DNA from: Unio delphinus
Lineage: Eukaryota; Mollusca; Bivalvia; Unionida; Unionidae
Direction: 5' to 3'
Length of the DNA: 64,000 nucleotides
Assembly: GCA_029339505.1 (NCBI GenBank)
Contig: JAQISU010000231.1
Span: 1,204,001 to 1,268,000, forward strand
Positions 31,374 to 50,148 of the stretch are shown in pieces. A model generated the notes under the pieces. That model was not told where the DNA came from, searched no databases, and saw only the letters and a program-made list of their open reading frames with translations. How positions within the stretch are numbered: the stretch's first letter is position 1; each line of letters begins with the position of its first letter. The translations under genes and the position numbers were made by a program.

Positions 31374-31586
31374 ATGCAAAGTCAGAATATTCCAAAGGAG
31401 CTTGATGCATCCCATTTCTGCCACAATATTTTGTGTGTGAATGCGGATCATCTAAATCTAGAACGTCATTCCATCAACAATAATAGGCAGTGCTGCAAAG
31501 GTTATGGGTATTGCATTGGCCATGGTGACTTTCCAGACTGCGTGATGAAATTGAAATTGTGGCATGGAAACATACAGGTATCATGA
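31374..31586 (+). CDS. His-Me-finger endonuclease zinc-loop domain (I-PpoI-like fragment)
   Basis: This is a 70-residue frame with LDASHFCHNILCVN, then HLNLERHSINNNRQCC, then C.GHGDFPDC. The order S-H-x-C-H-N-x-x-C-V-N-x-x-H-L-x-x-E ... N-x-x-R-x-x-C ... C-x-G-H-x-x-x-P-D-C is the zinc-binding His-Me endonuclease signature (Pfam zf-His_Me_endon type, from memory), with the catalytic His in SHFCH and Asn in NNNR. The N-terminal part expected in I-PpoI-like enzymes is not seen in frame upstream. It sits in the spacer of the large inverted repeat, so it may be the enzyme of that element or an unrelated insertion. Confidence 0.7.
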   Translation: MQSQNIPKELDASHFCHNILCVNADHLNLERHSINNNRQCCKGYGYCIGHGDFPDCVMKLKLWHGNIQVS

Positions 31587-32338
31587 TATGTCCTGTACAC
31601 CCAATCACATACATATACATTCTTTTCTGGATTTCTGCTTGCACTGATTACATGGAACTTGTTGTCTGATAGCCTGCATATATTGATGATTGTGCAGAGT
31701 AGGAAGGATCGAAGAAAAAGGGTAGTCTTTATATTACTAGACCATGCTGACATGGCATCTCTGTCTTAAATATATTCTGCTTTCATCGCCCCTTCCTTCA
31801 GTCAGTCAGTCAGTCAGTATGTCAGATAATTTTACTTTTGACTTTTTAAAATTTATTTTGTTTTGGTTTTGAATTATATATGTTTTCATATTGTGTTACC
31901 TACGGATTTGTCCACGACGATTTTCCCTTCGATATCGTGTGTTTTTTATGGTGTCTTTCATCACTGTTATTTTTGCACATGGACTAAGGTCATCTTTCTG
32001 TCTGCAGTGTCCTTTGCCTTCTGCTAAACCTTTGTATAGGTTGGTTTGTTTAAAACAAAGTTGCGGGAGATAAAATAGTATGGCCCTTTGTATCAACACG
32101 TATTTGCAACATAGAATCATTGGTTTTGTGAACAATTGCATACAAATACCATGAAAGTGCTCGCATAAGAATTATGCTTTTATAAGGCACCGCATGGTGT
32201 CAGTTCTAATCTAAGACCTTTATCCAGTTTTAAATTTGCATGCGTGTTTTCTTTTCCTTTGTGTGCTTGTATGTTGTTAGGTGTGGATTTTTCTTCTTTC
32301 TTTTTTGATGGTTTGTTCTGGGGTTTTATCCTAATGAT

Positions 32339-32340
<2 letters not shown>

Positions 32341-32406
<66 letters not shown>
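32341..32406. repeat. (GA)n microsatellite
   Basis: About 33 GA units followed by (GAT)4, in the right arm of the inverted repeat. Confidence 0.98.
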
Positions 32407-32410
<4 letters not shown>

Positions 32411-33009
32411 GATGATGAAATTATGTAACGTACTTTGTTTAAATTTAATAATGGATATCTCTGCTTCTTGCAATTCTATTTTATTAGTGACTAATAATAG
32501 TAAATCTCAGCACTGTAATTAAATAATACATAAGTAGGTATCTACTTCCCAAAGCATAATTATACGTGTATTTATTACTCAGTGTATGAATCCTAATTTG
32601 ATATATCCATACAGACACCAACCATTTTGCAAAACGTATAAAGCATTTTTCAGGCATTGTATTGAGATTAGTACTGGATAATATTTATATTTTAAGGGCC
32701 TTCAAAGTGCATTCTCGGGTTTAAATATTTGAATTTCGTTTTAACATTAACGAGGGAGTACTAGAGTGTATATCGTGCGTATGTTCCCGTATGTACCCCC
32801 ATATACGAAATAATCTTAATTCTTCATTCTAGATAATGTCGCCTTAATGACTGTAAGATGTATAGCCCACTTAGTATGTTGATTAAGAACAGTCTAAGGT
32901 TGTGCAGGTCAAATATGCTAAATTAGATAAATATAAACAATTCGATACTTTGCTTGCATTCTATCAAGTAACGATTTTGACGAACTCTATGCAGGCCATT
33001 TGATGTTAG

Positions 33010-33255
33010 TATAGAGTTTAATGCCATATTTCACTACAAGAGAGGCTTTACCTGGCGGCCAGGATAAATGATGGAGGAAGAAGCAGAGAAAACCTTGGAA
33101 AGAATTTCTGCCCCTCGATATGTTACTGGCATGCTTTCCCACCTATCCACATTGGACGAGCCCTAGAATCGGATGCAAGTAGACATAAGTAAGATGACAA
33201 TTAGCTGTAACTGTGAGCGCTTTAGATCACTAGGCCACTCGGTTCCACCAATCCA
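33010..33255 (-). mobile_element. Insertion in the right arm, probably a SINE
   Basis: This is the block present in the right arm but absent from the left arm. On the minus strand it begins GGAACCGAGTGGCCTAGTGA and TCTAAAGCGCTCACAG, similar to a tRNA box A region. The flanks CCATTTGATGTTAG and CCATTTTATGATATC look like a diverged target duplication of CCATTT(T)GATATC in the left arm. Confidence 0.5.
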
Positions 33256-33690
33256 TTTTATGATATCAAGAAAGGTTAGTGTGAGCAAGCAGAAAAAATC
33301 TGTTATATTTCAGGAAACATCAATTTATTTACTTTAGAGCTTTTGTTAATACAAAATGACAACAATATGATAACTTCTGAACGGATAATTCTTTTGATGC
33401 CCAAATTGTACTATTATTTGCATTTCTAAACGTTATTAAAGCATTTTATATCGCTGAAACTATTTAATTAACGTCGCAAGTGATGCTTATCTAACCATTT
33501 TAACTCGAAGATAAGTTATACACCAGGAAAGGAGAAGCGAAATTACAGTAATTATCTTGTTGTAACGATGACTGACAATCAACCTAATGATTGGTCCTTG
33601 CAGCAAAAAGCTAGTATATGAACATACACAGGCAATTCTGTCAATAATTGGAAAAGAATCCCTAAATACTATAACATATTTCATTTTAGA

Positions 33691-34612
33691 GACCGTGAGG
33701 AATTTCGATTAAAGCACATCGATTATATATATTCGAAACAAGTTTTTCGTTCTTTCTTTTTGCGATTTGTCCTTGAAATATGCATTACTTCTAAACGGTT
33801 TTAACATAATTTTAAAGCAAAATGGTGTGACGAAACAATACAGAAAAGAAAAGATGTATAGATTATGACAATCTCTAGTCATCCAATATTAATGTATACG
33901 TTAATCTTCAATACAGAAATATCTTCTGAACTTGCAGTACGAATGAACGTGATGCAGAGAACATTCCTTATTTCCGAATTTAATTTCAAACATCTTGGTG
34001 TTTATTTTAATGCCAGCAGAGAAATATAGGACTATTACACAGTTTTATCCCATTCTCATTTAGATATTGTTGAGAAAATACGCAAAACAAAGAACTACAA
34101 TACGTTTCCAGATATTAACTACCTTTTTAATTTTAATACAGTTTCGTTAGCACGTTCCATAGTGATTGGTTACCATGATCCATAGTGTTTGTTACCATGT
34201 TCCATAGTGCTTAGTTCGAAATATGTATATTCCCAAACCATGATCTTGCGCTTGGTTTTAATGTCACTCAGATGGAATGGCGTATGTCCAAGGCACGTGT
34301 GTGTACTATATGGAATGAGGCAGTGTTCAAAGTACATGTGTGTACTTTCGGGAATGACGCATCACGTGTGTGTACTACAGTGTATATGGTATGAACGCTA
34401 TTTGATGGTTATGAGAGAGAACTAGTCTGCATCCATTCTTCTGGTCTTTGGGACAGATGCATCACTGGAATTTGGAAAGGAAATAAGAGTCAGATCTTTG
34501 ACTTATTTACTATGTAGACTATATCCAGGTTTTAAACGTTTTCTTCCTACTGTTGTACCCGTTCATGACTTCACTGACAATAACTGCATGTAAATATACA
34601 ATAGAAATCCCC

Positions 34613-34682
<70 letters not shown>

Positions 34683-37600
34683 AGGTATGCTTCCTTGGTT
34701 TCAAAGAACTCCTCCAGCGGTTTCAGTACTATTGGAAGCCTACCATCTGAGAAATACTATTTTGGGTTAGTACTCCTAGCTAGTTATAAGGTGTTACTGA
34801 CAGGCCCTGATATAATTAGTCGACAACCATTGAAGGATAATCATTTATGTTTTCGATAAAGAAATGGAGAAATGTTTCCAAGGATCGAAATGTTTCAATT
34901 TCAGTTTGAAATTTTCATGAAAATGTAATTTAAATTAAAATTTGATTTTATAAACATGTATCATGTTTTAAAATTATATTTTCTAGGACGTTTTAACAGA
35001 CATGTTTAATATCTAGTAATTTCCAGATTTGTATTAGGACTAAACACTAATTACATTTTTTAAGTGTTTATTCTGATTACAAACATCACCATTACAGTTT
35101 TAGTTTTTGTATTCTTTACAGTTAGTCATTTTGAACATCCTGATATTTTTGTTACAACAGTGTGAAATAAAATCCCGAAACGTTCCTATTCAATAATTCT
35201 ATTCCTTGAAACGTTGCATAAATATTTCAGACACATTTATTTCATCAGATTACATTATCCATCAATTCAACTCTCGTTGTGAGAGATTATGAGGTAAACA
35301 GCCCCCAAACGCTCATTTGGAACCAATATACAATTCCGTCCGTTTGTTTGGTAAATGGCTAAATCCAACAATATGCATTGAACATGTTGCCAATACTACG
35401 AAAAAACAGCTCAGATAAGATATGCAAAGCCAAACAAAACATACACTGCACAAATACTCTCCTTCCCCCCCCCCCCCTCCTCCACGAGCATATGTCATGC
35501 CCTCAAGGAAGATATACTCTGATCACAATAAAGATTAATTTCACACTATGTACTGGCTAAAATGAAATTTCCTCCATGTAAACAGTACCTCGGAGACAAG
35601 TTCTTGAAGACAATAAAGATGTTATCATTTTCTTGATTTGTAACAACAAAACAGTACAATTCTTTCTACATTGTAACAGCGATAAAATCATTGGGCAAAC
35701 ACAGTATGGTTGGAATAAGAAACGTTAAGTTTCTTTAACGTATTTTGAGTAGTTTAATTGCCTAAGATCTATGTAACAACAACAACAACGAAAAACCTCA
35801 ATCAGATATTTGTGCTGAAATCGTGTTCGCAGTCGTAATCCAACGGTCGTATTTTCCATACAGGCCAAAGTCAGCCCTGTCGGCTGCCTCAGTCTGTCTT
35901 TGGGAAGGGCACACAACTCTCATTTTCTAAGTAGGATATAGCCATTAATGCCTTTAAAGTGCCGTTAAAACAACAAAATCACAATACACTGGAATCACTT
36001 GTAGGGTATTGCAATAAAATGATTCAGTGATTGATCGTCATTTAAACTATGAGATCGAGTCAAGGATGAATTAATAATGTGTTGCGACAAGGATTGATAG
36101 ATATAAATAGAGATTCTATAACTCGTCTCCTAGTGATTTCTTTGAAAACTATCAATCATCATTGGAAAAAGACTTACCTTCTTCAATAAGTTTCACATCA
36201 CTGAGGCTGACTTTTGAAATAATATTAAGGTGGTGATATTAATGAAGACATGGTCAACACTAACATGTCTGTGGCCTCTGTGTGGCCAAATTATCAACAC
36301 ATAAGTCGAAATATTTTTCTCAGATATAAAGGGTTAATGCAAGCAATAGATCGGTAACCAATACTATTCTTTAGACTTTTAACCAGACATACTACTTCTT
36401 GTTTGTATGTGTATGTTAGATTATATTAAGAACACGTAATGTAGATAGTTAATCGTTATAGGTTACTGCATTTGTATGGGAAAATAGGAACGAGTTTTTC
36501 GGATGGAAATACTGCACGACTTTGAGACCGCGGGATATCCATCCGACAAAACGTTTGTTTTTTCTTCTTAGAAAAACTGTAACCTTTCATTTCAATTATG
36601 CGCTCATTTTCTTAATTTTCCTTAGCCTTTCTTAATTTTATAAACAAAATACACTACAATAAACAAACTGAATGTATGCCGTATTTAAAACTAAATACAC
36701 AAGCGCAGATTCATCCTTATACAGCAATAACATTATTAATGCGCACATAACTCCTCCCATATAAATTGGAACTTCGTTGCGTGCTGGACAGAAGTTTCGA
36801 GAGAAAATGGCGTTTTGGTCTACATAAAATTGAAATTTGGAGTCATATTGTGAATGAATACGCATTGCAACAACGTTTTCATTTGATCTGGAATACATAG
36901 ATTTTGGCATTTTTGTCTTTCCTACTACATTTTGTGAATATGTCCTGGATTTATCTGCCATTTATACGAGCAAATGCATCGGACTGAAGCAGCGAGGGAA
37001 AAGCGTCTTCATAGCTGCAAGTGTTTCTGTTCTATCATTTAATGTTTGAAATCATAATGTGGGGAAAATATGAAGTCTTTTAATTGCAATTATCACAAAG
37101 ACGCTATCGAATCTAATGTTATTTCATTATGAGTGCAGTAAAGAGGATTTAACTGCACTTGTAATATAGTCGAAATTACAATAGTATCGAAATGTGTCGT
37201 CAAGACTGAGAACCCATGAAATGGCTCATGTAATTCGGATTTGCAGAACTAAAAAAGTACATTTTGAGACATGTCAGGATGTAAATCTGTTTGCGATTTT
37301 TACTGCTAGCTAAAGCAGACAGTTGAGGCTTTGTCACTTGCATGTTATTTGTAAGGACCCTGTCTGGGATCTATAGCTAGCCTAAACCCGAAACAATGTA
37401 TCAAAATAGTTAACGCGCAATGGGTCAAAGTAGCTGGTATGTGGCAGTCCACGACACATCTCGTTTAAGTCATTCAGAAACAAATTTAATCAACCGAAAC
37501 GTAAAACATCTAGGACGAGAGTGTACGAAGATTTGTTTACAAAATAGTTCCAAATCACTATTAGCCACAGGTGAGTTCAATATGAAGTTGCGTGCGAGTG

Positions 37601-38428
37601 CAATATCGTAAAATATTGACCGAACCTAACAATGTAAAGTTAACGGAGAAAAACAAAATGGGCATATACTAATTAGTATAATATTTGGTACAATTAATAT
37701 GGGTGAGACAGGGAAGAAATTTGATGTAATAGCTTTGTCGTCTGCAACGTTTGGAACATCCATATAATGGGCAAGTTGCCAGTATCCCCAATGCTTCTTG
37801 TTAACTGCATATTTTAACGCTTCTCTTTACTGAAAAGCAAAAGCTTGTCTGTTGAAAGACGTTCGGATTTGGATTCATCAGACGTCATACTGTGGGGACA
37901 CTTCCTCCCAAAACATATATTATACATCATATTTATTTAAACTGATGCGAGGTATGCACTGAAATGTTCACTAAAAATGGGAACAACACCAGTTTACCAG
38001 CCCCATCATTGGATGGAAACAGTAACCCATTTCCGTGTTCATTTACAACCTAGTTACCTAGAGGGTTTCGTTACAAAATTAATTAAGTTATAGGTAAATG
38101 GTTATTGTGATGGGGTTCAATCGTAATTCAAAGTAAGACATCAATGCTGACAATTACGATGGATGAGTGCGGGGTCTTTTTCCATAAAGGTTATAACTAT
38201 AGGTCCACGAGTTATAATGTTCGTCTCTGGACACATATCTCAACTCTATATCCAGACACCTATAGTTTCAATCTAGTTTTTAATAAGCTGTAATGAAAGT
38301 GCTTAATTAGTCCCAATGTCGTTCTTGGATGCTTTTGACCTTCCATGCTCTGAGATAGGAGTTTAAATACGGAATTTCGTGAACTCTTTTGTGCATGTGG
38401 TCTTCGTTAAAGGCCCGATCTTGTTGTG
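33691..38428. other. No gene supported; (CT)n at 34616-34679, C-run at 35466-35479
   Basis: Long non-coding stretch. The 107-residue frame at 36638-36961 (minus) has a hydrophobic stretch but no recognised family. Other frames are short. Confidence 0.5.
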
Positions 38429-38476
38429 GCGGGCGGGGGTGGGGGTGGGGGGCTACTTCTAGCCCCCCCCCCCCAT
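38429..38476. other. G-run/hairpin structure
   Basis: Four G-runs (GGGCGGGGGTGGGGGTGGGG) are followed by GGCTA, loop CTTC, TAGCC and a run of C. The G-rich strand could form a G-quadruplex or a perfect hairpin with the C-run. Confidence 0.7.

Positions 38477-44059
<5,583 letters not shown>

Positions 44060-44141
<82 letters not shown>
44060..44141. repeat. (TA)n microsatellite
   Basis: About 40 TA units, uninterrupted. Confidence 0.98.
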
Positions 44142-44143
<2 letters not shown>

Positions 44144-44822
44144 GTCTTATTGACCATTTGCATAACATGTTTACCTTCTAAGTTTGAATTCTAGAAACAA
44201 ATTAAATTCTGACCATCGAATTTCCCAGAAACATTTTTTTTTTTAGTTTGATGGATATTTTCGTTTAGATGACATATTAGTAGGGATCTATATAACATTG
44301 CTCATAACTTCAATTTTACTAACAAGTAACTTTTAACCATCATTCTGGTTCTTACATTTTGTCTAACCTTTTAAAATAGGCTAATCATGTAAGAATTACT
44401 AATTTATATCTTAACATCCGAAGTGGGTTCAGTTTTACTTCCGCGTTCAATTTTAATGTGAATGGATTTATGTATTTATTTATTTTAATGGAATTACAAC
44501 GTGTTCATCCTTAATACTTTCCGTCCTAACTTATTTTTGGATTATTGTGAATTCATCCAAGTACATTTTGTACTTTTGATAGAGCATTTAGTACTATCTG
44601 TGATTTAATTCATAATACTGAAAGTTCGTTTTACATTTTCACTTTATGTTCAAGAAAAAAAATTGATTGTTAAATTCTACAAAACATTCAGGTTTTTACT
44701 CTTTCGGCTAGCTAGTAAGCTTTGAAATATGCTAACTACATTTTTGGAAATATATTATCAAGCACATTAGAATATAAATTATCCAGGTTTCTCCTTTAAG
44801 ATTGATGCGATGTTCTTAAAAA

Positions 44823-44922
<100 letters not shown>

Positions 44923-45367
44923 GATAAAGATAACAAAATAAATATTTGTCTTTTAATATATTGATTTAAATGGGGTTTCCAGAAATTAAATAAAATATTT
45001 TGTTTATTCAGCATAGCTAGTAATAGGGTAATACAAAATTATATATAATTTTTTTTTACAGATATCGGAAAAGTATATAAATAAATTATGTTCACTTAAT
45101 ATTACTATACATTAGAACAAGATCGTCTATGTACTTGGTAGATTCTTTGAAGGTTACCAAAGTGTCCGTATACTTTCCATTTAAACTATGGTTATTTCCT
45201 TTTATTCATCAAAAGGGAGTTCAATTTATGGAGCTGATATGCCAAGAGGCATCATTTAGCAAAATGATATAATTCAAAATGTCCATTTTGTTTAAAAATG
45301 ACATTAATTGAAAAACAACTACTTAAACCTAAAGTCTGAGCACTTTGTAATGCCAATAAATAATTAA

Positions 45368-45369
45368 AA

Positions 45370-45424
<55 letters not shown>

Positions 45425-45425
45425 A
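45368..45425. repeat. (AAAT)n microsatellite
   Basis: About 14 AAAT/AATA units. The following 45426-48624 shows no convincing gene; frames at 46822-47085 and 47274-47546 lack any family pattern. Confidence 0.97.
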
Positions 45426-48400
45426 GTCCTTTAAACAGTTGTAAGTAAACAATTATTTTGGTCTATTCTAGATCTGATGCGACGTTCCCTCTAAGCTGCA
45501 CTCGCGCGCGCAGCTGTTCAGACATCCCCACACAGATGAATTGTCAATCCAACATTAAAGTTTGCTCGTCTCCGCAATGCTTGCATAATGCAGCGAGCAT
45601 TGCGCGCACATCTACCATTCGTTTCGAGGGAATGTAGCTGATGTCTAGACTATAAATAATTAATTCCAGAATATCATCTCTGATAATTAAGTTTATAAAC
45701 CAGAACGAGGTTCAAGTAATCATTTCGGAACCACTTTAATTGTCAGCATGGTAAAGTTCTGTAGCAGCCAGTCTATGTTTACTTTAATTAAAAGTGCAGC
45801 CCACTATCTTGAAACTATAATGTTTAACCAAAATCATGACATCATTCCCAAGTGCAAAACAACTATGTAAAATTATATATTTAATGCCATTTACTAAACG
45901 ACACTTTGAATCATGAAATTATCATACATAATACAGGTATAGATAACAATATACATATCCGGGAATCGTGTATGTAATGTCAATGATTTATATATGAATG
46001 AAAATGTACCCGTGTTCCGTTACCGCTTACAGTGTTACCCGGTTGTGATTATGATAATGTGTGTATGGATTTGTACTAAAGAAAGTAAATCCTAGTCAAC
46101 GTGTTACATAATCAAAAAAATGCAACACGGTGAACGGGATTTCCTGTCATTGTATAAACACCTACATCAATTAGTTTTCTCATCTAATATCTTACAATTG
46201 AAATTAAAAGACTCCTTCCTTTTTGCCATTTGGTTTACATATTCTAAACAGTATTATTCATATGTACTATTTTCGCTACCCACTTTGTTTAAAGGTCACC
46301 AGGTTTTGTAAGCATTTATGAAAATCAGTATAACAATCTATGTATAATCTATATGGTGCTCTTAGAAAATGGATAAAATCACGAATAAAAGCTATAATTG
46401 TTAGATGTTGGAAGTATTGTGCAACGAAGGTCTCGTTCCACGTGATACTGTTGTTCGAAATACAGTACTGTAGGAATATTTTAATTAGGGCAATGGGGCA
46501 ACCTATCAACCCATACGTTACCACGTTCTACGCATGATAAAAAAGAAACATAATAGCACATTTAATCGATGGGAATAGTATAAAAATAACAATTAGTAAG
46601 TAATATCCTTTAAACGGTCAACTTTTAACTTTCATCAGTTCTAATTTGGATACAGTTCCCTAGTAGGCAATACATTGCAATACTGTGTGCAGATAGATCA
46701 CTATACAGTTTTAACTGTATAATGATGAAAATTTCTCATATTATTCTTGGAAAGTAATATTTTCCTTTGTCGAAGTATGGGAAGTGTTTCTATTACTGGT
46801 GCAATGATACACTACATGGAATTATTCTTGTGGAATAGCGTGTGAATGAACCACTTTGAATGGTAAATGCAGGAGGTTTCTTTTGATTACAATGTATGTT
46901 AAACTGGTGCTTTTTAGGGCTGTTTCACAAATTTTGAAAAAGGCAGGTCTTATATAATACATTTCTAGTTGTTGCGATCTTTGACGTAGCCCCTGAAAGA
47001 GTTTGGATTTTCCAATTATTTGTGTAGCAGTGTTGTCTGTTGTCTTTGCGACTGCACCAGTGTTTTCTTTCATAGCTCGTTCCACATAGCATCGAGAAAT
47101 CTTTGCTATCTGTAACTCAATAAATGTTCAGGTCAGAGTCAAGAATTGATGCTAGCAATGTCTAGTTCGCTTTTCGCGACGTATTTAAAATTAATTAGGT
47201 TTTTATCTGCATTTAATGGAACTGTCCTGAACATTGAATAAGTTGTTATTTTAGATGAAATATACAATGCTGAGTGGAACGAGCTAGAATTTCTGGCATA
47301 AGACCAAATACCTCAACATTGTGTGCGTGCTTCTGTCTTTCTCTAAATATTTTACCTGGTGCCTTTCTCAAAGATGGAGAGTCCTTATGTTGCTTTATCG
47401 ATTGTTATTCTTCAGGCATATCACAAAGCAACAAATCTTTCTTCTCTTTAAAATTACAACCGATTAAGTTCTCTGGCCGTGGATTTACGGAGCATAGTCT
47501 GACTTTCTGCTATCGAGTTTTAGCAGGAAGCTGTACAGTTTACTAATGGCTTCCTGACAAAAATAAAAAGGCCTTGAAAGCAAACTCTGCTAAGCGAGCT
47601 TGACCCAGCGAGACCAGGATTAATTAGGTGTTGAGATATACATACATGTACATATACCATTTGCGGACGGCTTCCTGAACAAACATAAAGCTTCTAAGTT
47701 AAAATATCTTACAGCGGGATCTGCATAACAAAACCGGATTGGATTGTGTGTTGTAAGATATATTTTACGATAACCTTTATGGGAGCAAACTTCAATGTGC
47801 ATAATGTTTTCATGTAAACACATCAGCAACATCCGTCACGACATGGCCTTGAGTCCATTGTTTTATATGATTGGTATATGCTTAATCCTAGCTTATACTT
47901 AGTGCTAATAATATACATCACACAAACAGTTTCGGTGCTTTTTGAATCAGCATTTACCCTTTGGTGCATACTGTTTCGGTTAACATAGTCTTTGTGGAGA
48001 GGATTTTAATCATCACAGTAGCAATGTACCTTATAAATGACGGACCAAAGGATTTTAAGGCCACATTCAGAGTCAGCTCACCCTTGGCTTTTATGGATCG
48101 TAATATTGTTGAGTGTTTTTAGTATTACGCATTACACAATTACTTTCCAAGATAAAAGTGTCATTTACGTTTGTGTGATAACTTTATTATGAGCATAGCT
48201 TTCCTGTTTACATCTTAAACAGTATCATTTTATATTTATGTAGTTCTATTACAGAGTGTTTGGTAGAACTGTTGTTTTCTTTATTCCACAAATTGTCCAT
48301 GCTTATTTCATGATATATCTATCAGGTTTAGGATTGTTATTACTTACATAAATGTTTGCATACTGCTTTGTAAAGCGTAATGCATATCTATATTGTGACA

Positions 48401-48620
48401 GTTAATTTTGGTCCGTCACTGTGGATTGCATACGCGCTATAAATTGGTAGGCGTTTACAAGTTTTGCAATCAATTGTATTCATGTATCTGTGTGCAAATT
48501 TGGGGTTATTTCCCATTGGATGGCTCAGTAAAATCGTTTCAATTGCGACTGGGGATAATGTGACATTCGCCACTTAGGCATGATTGCGACTTGGGTCGAG
48601 TATAAAAAAATTGCGGTTAA

Positions 48621-48624
<4 letters not shown>

Positions 48625-48716
<92 letters not shown>

Positions 48717-48717
48717 T
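48625..48717. repeat. (TA)n then (CA)n compound microsatellite
   Basis: About 37 TA units pass directly into CA units at 48698-48716. Confidence 0.98.
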
Positions 48718-49677
48718 AATACCTGGTTTTGGGAACGTTGTTCTATACCTGGCATTTGGGAACACCATGTTCCCAGATGATTAGCTGCCTGAATTTTTGT
48801 AGGTGTTCGAATCATATCAGTAGGTGTCCATATATGGAGAGAACTTCACATGTGTATATACCCATGTAATTTGGGAACGTTGTGTACTCATATACCGAAG
48901 TCAGATATATGGGGACTGTTCCCATATATCACGCGCATATATGTACCCATGTAATTTTGGAACTTTGTGAATAATTGTTATATTCAATAGAACTTGACTG
49001 AACTGCTATTGTATTTAATTTTTTAAAAATAATATCCAAATTGCATATTGTGTTTCTGGTTGTAAGGAAACATGGCAATGGTAAAATTGATGTTCACATT
49101 AAAAAATGTTCCTACACACCTATGAAACATTTGACACTAAATCACTAATTACTGTAACGTTTCTTTGAGAAAATATAAAATATCATTCTACATTAGCTTT
49201 GATTCAAAGAATTGTGGCAACTGAATTGATATCATATCAATGATAAAGAACATACGAGATATTCTTTTACCATCTATCATAAATCCTCATGAACAAAATT
49301 TACAGTATTGGTGTTTTTGTTACTTCTTGTTAAACAGGATTTCTACAAAAGTTTAAACATTGCCTGCCAAAGCATTAGTAAGAAACACTTAGTCATGTAA
49401 CCATGTACATAAATTGTACCTGAATATCAATCGTTATACTACTACATTAACCCTGTACAGAATATAATGTAAAAAATGTAGAATCAATTTGCTGAGATGT
49501 GTTATGATTCTAAAAGTTCTTGACCATCTCCTAACATGTATCATTCTTTGTGAGAAATTATTTTCACTGTGAAAAGCAATTCTCATTTAGATAAAAAAAA
49601 AAATTTCGATACATACTTCTATGTAATTACGTCAGATATGAATAAGATAAAATTGATGACAACAATTTTATTTTATT

Positions 49678-49678
<1 letters not shown>
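48718..49678. other. No gene seen; imperfect GGGAAC-rich repeats
   Basis: Phrases such as CATGTAATTTGGGAAC recur at about 48864 and 48951; otherwise non-coding. Confidence 0.5.

Positions 49679-49739
<61 letters not shown>
49679..49739. repeat. (GA)n microsatellite
   Basis: About 30 GA units. Confidence 0.98.
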
Positions 49740-49743
<4 letters not shown>

Positions 49744-49978
49744 TGCAAAATATGAAAAAAGCTTCCCTGGGCAAGTTTCAATGTGTGGTTTCACCAGTCA
49801 TCTTTCAAACTAAAAATATGAATCATAAAAGAAAAGTGAAAACAAATGAATATATGTAGGAGCAGTGAGAGTAGGTTTTTAAGAGCAACTGGAAAACTTG
49901 TTTTTATGTAACTGTTTATTTCACATTTTAATTATATAGTGAAACCAGGAAGTGAAATTAAGTGACAATCACAATAAT

Positions 49979-50148
49979 AACCACCCACTAACCTCCCCAA
50001 ATGAAACCTCCCCACTAACCTCACCAAATGAAACCTCCCCAACTAACCTCCCCATATGAAACCTCCCCAAATGAAACCTCCCCAACTAACCTCCCCAAAT
50101 GAAGCCTCCCCAAATAACCTCCCCACTAACCTCCCCAAATGAAAGAGT
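49979..50148. repeat. CCTCCCCAAATGAAA/CCTCCCCAACTAA minisatellite
   Basis: Alternating units CCTCCCCA(A)ATGAAA and CCTCCCCA(A)CTAA, about 12 in all, with strong strand asymmetry (no G apart from ATG and one GAAG). Confidence 0.9.

Larger units (their letters stand above)
32240..33690 (-). repeat. Right arm of the large inverted repeat
   Basis: The complement matches 28815-30030. It is longer because of an insertion at about 33010-33255. The inner edge includes (GA)n at 32341-32406 and TCTTTCTTTTTTGATGG, pairing with the CAACAAAGAAAGAAAAAAC stretch of the left arm. Similarity fades near 33690. Confidence 0.85.

Noticed and set aside
36638..36961. 107-residue minus-strand frame with a hydrophobic segment
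   Set aside because: No recognised domain, no exon signals and no homologous copy in the window; length is compatible with chance in AT-rich DNA.
45481..45660. GC-richer patch (CTCGCGCGCGCAG) that might be an RNA gene or promoter
   Set aside because: No stem structure, box A/B or adjoining gene could be supported.
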